A DNA stretch of 64,000 bases from Trileptium ribeirensis (Eukaryota > Nematoda > Enoplea > Enoplida > Thoracostomopsidae), in assembly GCA_030248225.1 (NCBI GenBank), contig JASANE010012823.1:1-64000 (forward strand), in the 5' to 3' direction. Shown piece by piece: positions 47,531 through 59,500 of the stretch. Below the pieces are notes generated by a model. The model worked only from the letters and a program-made list of their open reading frames with translations. It had not been told where the DNA came from and made no database searches. Both the position numbers and the translations under genes were made by a program. The first letter of the stretch is position 1. The number at the start of each line of letters is the position of its first letter.

Positions 47531-50500
47531 GTTAGACTTTTAAATACACGTAACAGTTAAATAATATTGTAATATTTTTTCAAATAATTTTTGTTGTAAT
47601 CATTTATTCATTCACAGTACAGGTTTACAGCTATTCCCGACCAAAAGTAAATGCAATCGGAACCAAAGTCGGTCGAAATTTCGTTTCATCCAACTGGGCT
47701 GTATACAGTGTACAGGCTAATCGAAAGCGATCGATTATTTTGCTCTTATTTCTGGCCGCGACTATGATTAGTTAATGTTGGTTATGGCTTGTGGCTAATT
47801 TTGAGTCAACTCGGCGAATTTTGAACTAAGCAATGTTTGTCTTGTAGGATAAACTTTAGTATAATCAAGTCATGGACAAAATATATGGGTTTTCTCACAC
47901 CAAATCAATGAAATTCAATGCATGACTAAGGGCATCGAAAGCATCATTAATATCAAAATTTTGTTTAAGGTGTCACATTTAGAGATTTTCGCATGTCACG
48001 TTTCACAGCATGGCGTATAACTTGGTGTATGTGCAGTACATCCCTGAAATGCCTGTTGCGGCCAGTAAGGGAATATCGAGTGATCAGTGCTGTCATATAG
48101 GCACTGGCTAGTCCAAACTGGGTGGGGGGTCAGTATTTTCGGCTGCCCCCGGCAATACGGAGGTACCCCCGGCTTCTACCCCATGGCAAAAATTCGGATA
48201 CCCCAGGCTCCTACCCCCTGCTAAGAAAAATTAACGTCTAAACGCGACAAAATCCGGCAAAAAAGTTGGCCCCCCGGCTGGTTATCCGAGGTCCCCTGGC
48301 TCAGGCCCCCGGCTATAATTTCCGAAGCTTGGACTAGCCAAAGGCCTACCATCAATCGATCATCGAGCGAATGGCAGTTATAGTTGGCAAGTATTGTTTA
48401 CATAGGTAGAGTCACGGACAAAATAATTGGTGCATATGCTTGTATTTTGGTGCTGTTAATTCTAGCCGTGACTCTGTATACATCGTATCTCGTTTACCCA
48501 GTCACGTGTTTACGGGGTGCCTCGATGTGTAGTATTTTCCATCAGCAGGCTCCGTCCGTGGTGGCTGAAACGATCATGGTGCGGGCTGCATTTTGCCATC
48601 ACCGAAAGGAAATGTGCATGTTGAGCAGCTCGCATTTCTTTTGACGTGTCCACAGCTTGACGTCTTGGGCGTATCCAATCTTATGTTCGAGATTTCGTGA
48701 TCCAGCGTTTGGCCGAAAAGGGTGCATGCGGTACAGCAACTGTAAATATCGGCTTTGTGCCCCGACTTTAAACTGGATTCAGTTTTGGAAAATGAAACTT
48801 TTAGACTACCATGGTCCTTCGACGACAAATTTTCAAAATATGTATAGTTTCTGCGGATCAGCAAACTTAACGGACTGTCTGCCGCTAGCTTAATAACTTA
48901 ATGACTATCAAAAGCATATGACTACTGGCCGCGTTGTGAATGTGCGTTGACTTCTAAATGTCCTTCATTCGACTGAAAGCAGCTCTGGTGCGACCAGTTT
49001 CGTAAATTTTGAGATCTACGGAGTTTGTTGAGGTGTAAGTACTTCGAGGTAGCACAACTCATATATGTTGTCACGCCTGGTATTATTGATGCGGATGTTA
49101 AGGGTGCCTATACGGCAGCAAGAAGTCTTTCGGTACCTGTCTTTGTTTTGTTGCCGCTGATTAGAAATCCGATGCGTTTGTTAGCGTCGTCTACTACGTC
49201 TGACAGCGACTGCAGCTCGTTCGCATGATTAGCCAGCAACGCAATGTTGTGTCCGATACGAAATTGAAAAGCGGTGAGAGTATTGGCATTTGTTGTACAC
49301 GCATTGGACTTCGAACTGGTCGGAACGTCGACGCGAACAGCAAAGTGGAAATAGCGCTTTACAAATTTCAACAGTCTTGATTGTTGTATACAGACTGTCT
49401 ATCCGGATACATGTCCAGCAGCTCATCGCAAGTGGTAATGTGGTGAAGTTGGTTAGTATACCCTCATTTCGCATAGTGTATGTGACGCAATTTCCGCAGG
49501 GATAAGTTGTAGAAAGCATGTATATTTTACAGACGGGCAACGAAAACCCAAGACTTGCCAAGTCCGCCGGGAAATACAACAAGCAATTGTCTTATATTTT
49601 TAGCTTATTTCCTCTTCCAAGTCCAAAAAGATAAGAATTATTATCGTGCCATTCATTACATCAACTACGGACAATGGAATGTTCATTTTTAACGTTTTGT
49701 GAAGTCTTCTTGTGTGAATTATTTCTTAATTTATTTTATTATAATAGAGTTATAAGGGCAGGCTCGGGTTCTGTATAAAGTTTTGCAATTCCGTATTTCG
49801 GTTATTCGTAAATGTATATACAGTGCCAGCCAGGAATGAATTTGACCTTTCGAAGAACCGAGCAAAGAGCGAACATCGTGCGAGAAGCATGGGGTTCCGG
49901 TGTGCATCTTAGGGAAACTCTCGGGGTAAAATCTGACACCGAGCTTTGGGGAAGACGTCAATAGAGGCCAAATATTTTATATATCATATATACATATATT
50001 ATATATTAATATAATGTGTTATACATAATATGTATTACGCATATATTTACTTATATATATGTATATATTTGTGTCGCTTTATACACATGTCTGTGTCAGT
50101 ATTACTGCATTCTGAGGTGGACAAAGATAACCAGAATTCGCAAAAATGACACCTCACGTTAGGCGGAGAATAAAAATTTCTCGGTGTCAAAATCAAAAAT
50201 TTAAAGGGTCAAACTTTCAGGGAGGGGAGAGGTGGTCAATACAGGTCAGCGGCGGGACATGAGAGGCGAGCCTCTCGTACTCATATAGCGGAATCCCACT
50301 GTACGGTATGTAGATTTCCATTAACTGTTCTTCATTTCACATAATGTTCTTTCAACACACAGTTACGCATCGCAGTTTGCACATTAGTGAAAGCGACAAC
50401 AAATCGGTCCCAGGGAGTAACCCGAATTCCCATTCCAGCGATAATCGTGTTCCGGTTGCTGTTCCGACAAAGGACAAAACCCATACCGGAAACGGAATTC

Positions 50501-53500
50501 GGGTTTAAAAGTTTTATATGAAATTTTTTTACATTTTTGCTTCATGTGTGGTCCAAACATATAACTATATATATAATATTCACAAAGATCAAGTTCCAAT
50601 ACAACCAAGCAAAGGAACAGATTAACTCAGTAATTTACCGTGTGAAACGTAAGTAAGACACATAACTTCAGTAGGAATGTTTCATGTTAACCTGCAGGAG
50701 TTTGTTAGCAAAACAAAGCCAGATCGATGCCTGTAGCAGCTATTTTACACATTCAGAAGTCTGCGGGGTATATGTTAGAGTTAAACCGGTCCAATTCGGT
50801 AACAAATATGGACTATGCAGAAGTACTTAGCTGTAAACTTGGCTAACATAAATTGCGTCAAGCACCAGCCAGCAACTTTGTAAATAAGTCTACATTGATA
50901 GTAAGTAACGTTATCTGTAAACCAGACACAAACTGCGTCCTTGGCAATGAACTATATGTATTGAAACTATGCCTGCAGTGTACCAGCTTGTCTCATTTAT
51001 AGCATTCTGTTTAGAAAGATGTCATCATTATCATCTTACTGAGGGGCATTGTTTGCCCAACGCTAGCGATTACTGGTCAGAAAATTATAATACCTTTTTA
51101 TTGTCTCTTTGAACCATATAAACCAATCATTTCAAGTTTCCTACAGAGTAAAATGTAACAAACATGCGTAGTAAAAAGAGGCGGCTGGAAACAGAGCGAA
51201 AGTGTTTGTTCTACGCTCCAAACGTTATAAGCAAATTCAGTTTGACGCTATATACTTGTATATAGTGGAAGGCATTTTTTGGGTGTCCAAAAACCGACAT
51301 ATTGATCCATAATAAAAATTATTTAGCTTCATCAATCTCTTTATCGTTCCAGAAAGGCAGTAATGCCACCACAATACTTTAAGTTTAGTGTAAAAGTTAT
51401 TTTTAAGACATTTTAAATTCAGTGTACCTTCATTTTCTTCCTTCATCTGTTTTACTTTATTATATAGGTTTCGAAGACCAGGTTCTGGATTCGGTTTAAA
51501 TGGACGGTTCCGGTTCCAGTAAATGTCGGTTCCGGTTATTCCCTGATCTGTACGCTATGTATTAAATCATAATTATTAATTGTTTCAGGGTACTGATCCT
51601 GGAAAAAATAATGCTAATTTCTGGGACGAATTCTTCCTTCTGACGGTACGCATGTCTTATATTTTCTAAATGGCAACAAACTGGTGTTTGTCGATATATG
51701 AGAGAGTGGACGCCGTAAATTTGTGCAAAAAACGTAATTTATAAGAGGTTTGCTGTAAAAAAACTTGGTCTAGTGACGCTATCGTTTGGCTGCACCTTTT
51801 CCTCATGCGTTAAAAATCTTAGGGTGACTAAATGTATAATAACTTCAATGTTTCGAGGACCCCCGCCGAGTATCCTCTCCCACCCTTACACGATGGACCT
51901 TATGATTTACGTTGTTTCGCAAAACTTGACGATCAGCAGTGCTTTATTTTGTTAAATTTTTTTGGGAGTTTTTTTGCAACAAAATGTGTAAAATGTTAGT
52001 AACTCGTTTTTAAAGTACCAAAAACGTAAAAAAAACTAATGGTAAATATAAAAAAATTTTTTATTTTAGCAGATTAAATGAAACGAGGTAAATGTGATAT
52101 TACGATATGTCTATGTATAGGTTGTAAGTAATCTTCTGCTTGATGATGAATATGATGATAATAAGTTCGTTTTATGCAGCTTTGCCCTGGGCGTCCGCCT
52201 AGGAAGGCAGCTGATTTTTTTCATTAGGCGACAGCAAAATCATAATTATGTCGCTGTTTGTCCAAAAATGAGGTTCGCTGGTTATTTACGTTTAAGCAAC
52301 AGTTTGCGGCGTTTCCCAAGTTTAATAATATTTTGTTTAACCATCACCCGATGTTTGCATGTCACTGTGTCGACTGCGCAGTTTCGTTGAGGTCGTCATT
52401 CTTGAGTTAAACTATTTCAAACAATTTGATAAATACCATAGCAAAATCATTATTACTGACTTCTAGTTGGTATACGGCGAATACTATTTCTAACGCCAAA
52501 ACGGTGTATTAAAGCCAGGTAATGTCTGTAGGACAGTTACACTTATCTGAAAATTATTGTGTAAACTTTTAGCATATATATATAAACAAAATTTTACATG
52601 CCTCCACTCATATTCTTCCCAAAATGAATATTTCCCCAACGATCCCCCACATTTCAGGAGGCTGTGCATATTCCAGTCTAATCAAAACTTTTAAAAACAT
52701 TGTCAAAACCCTAATGCTAAAATTATAGATGCTATCTGCCACTACCCTAAGAAATGGTTATAACTTTGTTTTGGGGTATTTGGGGGTCGTTCAACACATT
52801 TTCAGCAAGTTTCCCTTCCAAGCCATATTCGGCGAGATGTAACACCTCCATATGGACTTGTACAGTATATAGAGACTAGGACTAATTTTTTTCTAACTCT
52901 GAATGTATCCTACAGCGTAGATAACCGCCGAAATAACGCAACATATACTATTAAATAGAGCTTTTCTCGCCGTACAAATTGTACCCAAGAAGGCCCATGT
53001 GTTATCATTGGTTATGGAAGGAAATATAGACCATTTCATGTACGCCGAGCTACCACCCCCAAAGTGAAGAGGGCCGAAGGCTGAACCACCCCCTGCACAC
53101 ACAAAACGACGGGAGCCAAGCTACCCCCCACGAAGTCAGGGGAACGAGCCCAGCCCCTCACAAAATAAGAATGGTCTGTGCATGATAATTTACAGAAATG
53201 AGTTGCAGGGTAAACGGTGAAAACGCGAAATGCGGTAAAACGCCCGTGTCATCAAACGCGGACTAACAGTAGAGTGCAGGGAATTGTTATGCTCTTCCCT
53301 TATGCGCTCTTGGTATAACCAAGAGTCCATTGTAAAAAATTTTAAATCCACTCTTGGTATAACTTTTAATTTAAACCTTATGTTGCATTCTATGTTGTGC
53401 GAAAAAAACTGCCTTAAACCGAAAATGCATCCAGGCCAAGCGAATAATGTTAATTTTTGCGGAAACATGTTTTGGAACTGTACATAAATGATTGCTCGCA

Positions 53501-56500
53501 CGCTGTGCTTCATAACTGAATGTATAATTATATGGATTTAGATTTAAAAAGGTAGCTTATTCGCAATTCTTCCATTAGACATCTCGTACAACATTCGTTA
53601 TATTATGTACGTATTATTCATGCACAGTTTATTTATGAGGAAGTGTTAGACACTGTACGTAGTATAAAGTCAAATTTTATGCATATTTTAGATTAAATGC
53701 CATTTGGCATGCTCTTTTCGACCCATATAATTGAAATTGTGTGGATAAAAATTTCGAACAAATTATATTTCCACTTTTGTTCTATATGACCACCACCCTT
53801 GTGCCTATGGCATCAAAACTCAGTTACGTTTATGTTTATATACGTGGTCACTTTTCTTGCGTTTCGTGCAACTTCCAACCTCCAACCAATTCATAGGTAA
53901 TCATAGTATTTTGAAGCAGTTTAGGCAATATTGTTAATTTTTGATGTCATTCGCCTCCCTGCTTAATACGCTATAAAATATTAGGCAAAATTGTAGGAAT
54001 ATAAGCAAATCTTTTACGAATTTTCCTAGGAAAAATAACGATTTATTCTCGAACAGTCAGCGAAAAAACAGCTTTCTGGTTGCTATTTGCTATTTTTTCA
54101 ATCGCTTTGCGTTTGGTTCTGTTCATAACTGTGTGACCAATCCACTGACGTTATGAAATTACAATTTGGATGTAAAGTTTATAGGCGGTAGCCATCCAAA
54201 ATTTTCAATTTAGGAGAATATTATGAGAATTTTTACCTTCGTGCGCCATTTGACTGCAACCAATAACTGTTCGAAACCTTTTTGTTAATCTTAACAATGT
54301 ATTATTTTTAACATGTGTGTGGCGGTAATTTTCGTTTAGCGTGAACATTAAGTGAATAACCGTGAGTGTACCACCTCTTGTTAATACTGTTCAGGTGGAG
54401 TCCCACAAATTTGTTTTTGCGACCCTCAGGAAGGGGGAAGGATCTAAATTATGTGCCCCAGGCAAAAATTATCTTTCAAGAAATTTTAATTCGCGCAAAA
54501 CCGTACTTCTACATCGGCGAAACGAGCATGAAATTAAATTTTTGTTTTGTCCCACCAGCGCTGAATTCTTGTTACTTTGACGGCAAACATCCTTATTATC
54601 AAATTTCCATTTTTCGGAGTCGGAAATAAGTGAGTGAAGAAGTCTTGTTTTCGACGAAGGTCGCTGATAGGGGTTTCATTTGGCCAAATAGGTCGACCTG
54701 CTTTCCTTCTATTCTGGAAACCAGGTCATATCCGTTCTTTATCTCATTGCATCACTTCTTACAAGCTTATAATTATCGATGGTTTTAGCCACAACCAAAA
54801 GAACTGGATCGACTGTTTCATGGCTTGAGCTCCGAACAACTAGTCTCTGTTAAGGTGAGTGATTCTGTCCAATGCAATTTCTTTCACTGGGTTTCATTGT
54901 TGAAGATATGTATTTATAGAAGAATTTGGACTGCTGGCCTCTCCAAAGGACCAAAATTTTAACTTTGAGGGCTTTGAGTTCCCAAAATTTTCCAAGATTT
55001 TTATCGTTGTTTTTGTTGCCTAATTACTATTTACTTGCTGCAATTGTGCTTCGTTCTACGTAGGATTTTGTCATTAATAGTATAAATATAACCAGTAGTA
55101 TTTAATTTTGTTATAACATGCATTTTCGGTTGCCCCCCGGCAAAACGGAGGTATCCCTGGCTCCTACCCCCGGCAAAAATTCGGGTACCCCCCCCGGCTC
55201 AAAGGCCCCTGCTGAGAAAAATAAACGTCTAAACGCGACAAAATCCGGCAAAAAATTGGTCCCCCGGCAAAATCCGGCACCCCCTGGCAGGTGAGCCGGG
55301 GCCCTCCGGCTCAGACCCACGGCTATGATTTCCGAAGTTTGGACTAGCCAGCATAGTTGTAACACATCAGCCTATCTTTATCTTATTCTGAAGGGTAGAT
55401 ACATAGCACAATATAATTTTCTAAGCTGTGGGTTGCTTTTATAGGTTGTACTGTATAGTGTCATCAGAAAGGCTGTCGCAGACGGGTGATGTATTATCAA
55501 GTAAATGGTTAAAAGGAGTAGCAATAATTTAGGTACTGCGAGAACTTGCAGCAGTATACTAACCTGATGTTGCACCGTTTTTCTATGCATGTCAGCAGCA
55601 GTCTAAGTTGCATTCTACTAAATATTGAGGCAGAAAGTAAATTCATAATAAAGTATGGACTACTCAATTTTTATGATATATATTTCTAGCGTGCGAATTG
55701 GCTTTCGAGTGTATAAATTAAGAAGACTATTGCCCGAAAATTTGTTGTTTTATCTGCCTGTATGGTTTTATGCGCTATGATTAGTTATTCCAATAATAGC
55801 TTTAATTGGTACTAATTTGTGATATTTGTTTTATTACCATCGTTTGTTATTACGTACAATATATGATAATTTCAGTCTGTCGTTAACGCTTTGTTCAGTC
55901 GTTGCGTGGCACAGATACATGAGGAGCCTCCTACAATTCGGACAGTTAACGCAATAGAAGTGGGTTGGAAATGACATTAAATTTCCAAAAAATTTTAAAC
56001 GTGTATACTTATTTCAAATTTTCCGGAATGACAATAGTGTGAAATGCTTTACCAAAACCTGAATAAGGGTACAATTAGTTAACGAAACATTAATTTATTC
56101 AGTAGAAGTACCGAATAAACTTCAGTTTCGTATATGCCACTTAACAAAAACAAGAAAATATGAGGTGCACCGCCTTCCAACCACTAATGTCGGTGATATG
56201 TAGCGATTTGATACGATCTTAGCCGATTTGTCGGTCTTTCACCACTGCTGCAATAATCGCTTCACCGCCCACTGAGTTGTTGGAGTCCATGAAGTTAGTA
56301 GCGCATTGGTTGTGGGAAAATTGACGGTCCAAAACGATAAGAACGACGGCTTGATGCTGCAGGCCCTTTCCTTCAAATCTGATCGTGACTTCGCAAGGCG
56401 ACTTGTTCTGAAGCTCGGAACGCAACAGATTTTTAATCTGCTGAACAGAAATAGCTTGTGATGGTGAAGTCTAAATTGAAGCAGACTCTGAACGCAGCTA

Positions 56501-59500
56501 CTGATCTGACTGTTCTCCCGTAAGAAAAAACCCTTCACACTCCTGGAGCACTGGTTTGTCTAAGTCACAGCTGAAAAAGTGCGACGAGAATACCTTTTTG
56601 CTACTCCGGCTTAACGTACAACCTACACGATGATCTAATTTTATAGATGAGTTAGATTTGATGAACAAACCATGTTAGCGATGATTTATAAAATGTGCGA
56701 TGCGATACGTAATATTTAATGTACAATGTTTTGTAACTGATAAATTTATCAATCCACGGTTGTTATAAGTTTTGATGTGGCGAGAAGGCAAAGAAATCGG
56801 CTATATTTTGCCAAAATTAAATGCTTAAAGCACAAATCTGTTTTATCGGCAGCAATATTGAACCATTATAATGTTGCAAGACTTGTGCATAATACGCGGT
56901 AAAGTCATTTACATTCATAGAACCGCTGCTTTTTTGTATTCGAAGCGGTAGATTTGATTAACGTAGTGCTGTGATGTACAATATGTAGTTATGAACGTGA
57001 TCTAACTAAAGGCCGTGTTTTATAGTTATTGTTCGGTTTTAAACTACTCAACGTATTAGGCCGTGTTCACACTGCGGCCGATACGATTTGCATGTGTAAT
57101 ACAGTGTTCACACTGCATCCGGTCCGATCACAGAGCATGCACAGTTTTGTCGGCCGGAATCGGATGATGTAGTGTGAAAAAATACATACATAATTGCAGT
57201 CGTATACGGTAGGTATAGACTTTGGTCGTGTCGGATCGCATGTGATCAAATGCAATGTGCACACAAATCGGATCGGATAAGACGCAGTGTGAATACAACA
57301 TTGTTGTTTTACGAAATTTAATGATGATAACCATGCAAACTCGGACATGTATCCAATATATTTCGGATAATTTTATACTTTATGTTGATATCGCCAGCGA
57401 CGTATGAGGTAATGTAGAATACTCCCAGAAGTGACTGCTGTTCGCTCGACGTTCGTTCAATCTCCGTTCGAGAAGTTGTAAATTTTGTTCGAAAGGTGTT
57501 CGAGTTGTTATAAATTTTTAGCGAATTTTCATTTATTTTTGTTCGAGTGCTGTTCTAAATTGGTGCGAAACGTGTTCGCTTATAGGTTAGTTACGTTCGC
57601 GTATAAGTATGAACAATCTCACTTAAACAGGAGGCGCAGCCCTGTCGATAAAACGGTTAATGTTCACTCCTAAAATCAAATTAGTTTATAATGCCAACTT
57701 CACTTCGTTTTTAGATGCTCTGTGGAATGAGCCAAGGTGTAATGGTTCGCGCTAAGCCAGGTTTCGGATTTGATATGATTGATCTTTTGATCGGTTTTGA
57801 ATGGGCAGAACGGCAAATGAAGGTAAACAGTTTCGTTGTATGTTTTTGAGTAAAGTAACGGTGAAGTAAAAAATGTCAGACTGTCTGTAGTTTTTCTGAT
57901 GGAAGTTTCTAATTCTAGTAAAATTACAACTTTATTGTTAGCGCTTGTTTTGAACGTATTCATGTAACGTGAGCATAATTTATCTGTATTAGTAGGTTAT
58001 TCTTGACATATATTTATATTATCTCTATGGTCTATGCTACGGTTAGAAACTTAACGTATTTCCAGAATTGCTGTTATTCCATCCCAGAAACTTCCGCTGT
58101 TCGGTCACTCGTTCTCTATGTTTGAGAGTTTGTAATTTTGTCAGTATGTTTTATCGATCCCGCGCGTGTCACCCGGGGTTTTTTTGGGGCCTGAGAAATA
58201 GGGGTCACGACCTCGGGGTCAAGCTTGACCCCGAGCTCGGGGGGGGAGGGTCCAATAGGGGTCAAATAGGGATTGACGAAATTTTGGCTTGTGTTTTCTC
58301 TCGTATACATATACACGGTTTTGCATTAATTTCAGGCAAGTCCCAAAACTCCTCGTACGTACGTTTTGTCGGTTTTAGGTCAGGTACACAACAGAGAGTT
58401 TGAAGTACCGGTATACTGCGTTGTATATTTTATGTTTCAGATCCAATGTAATAGGCGAATTATTGGACTACGCCGTATATTTTTAAATTAATTTGGCGAA
58501 TACGCCATATTTTACAGTTTATTAGGCGAATTCGCCAATACTATAAATCAGAATTTATAAAATCTACAAGTAGCAATATTTTGTCATGCCAAAAAAAAGC
58601 GCCTAACGGTCAAAAGAAAATTTTTGACATCTTCGGGCCGAAACGGCCTAAAACCGACAAAACTAAAACTACGATTACGTCGGCCCCTCGGGATGTTGCG
58701 TATGAGACACAAGCTGAACCCGACGTCGTGTTTGTTCCGCCCATGACAAGAGCCCAAGACGACACTTCGACATCTGGAGAGTCAGGTTGGTTTAACTGCC
58801 ACATGTCAAATATTACTGATTCTCTTTTCTTTGTGTGCGCTTGCCTTATATATTTGTTGATCTGATGTTAAAATAATTGCATAATCATTTTTTTCAGCTT
58901 TTCACAAAATTTTTTACATTAATTTTTTCACAAAATTTCTTTACTTGTTCCAGTACGCCGTCTGGGAGCAATACAACGTCAAAGTCTGCCACTACTAGAC
59001 CTCGGTGATTTTTGTGTGCAAGGGCCAAGTGGGATTGATGGACTGCAGTCGCCAAGTTCTCGTAAGTTTAACAGGTCTACTTATGATATGTGTTCGTTTC
59101 GGAGATATTATCTGTGTAGTCTCAGTCTGATATCTATGCCAATGCTTTAATTTATAACATATTTTTATTTGTTATCCGTTTTCAGAGCGGCGACGACTGT
59201 TATTATCAAGCGACAGCCCGGCTGAACAACCGCTGCAAATTGATGTGTCACATGATAGCGATATTGCGGTCGGGGAAAGTGCCGTTACGCCGGCGACAGC
59301 GACATCGAGCGGTATGCACATAAAATAGTGTTTGTATTGAATATGCTAAACATGTGTGACATTGTGAATTGTGTAACATTTTCCATTTTTCATGTATTGC
59401 GCGGCCTTATGTCGTTCATTTTTTTGCAGATACCTCAACGATGGATTCAGCGCCGTTCGAAAAATACAACGTCAACATTGCCTTGTCTATTTGGCAAAGT

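Noticed and set aside
56471..56501. 31-base intron in the antisense ORF
   Set aside because: It has GT and AG ends, but removing 31 bases shifts the frame away from the better downstream peptide.
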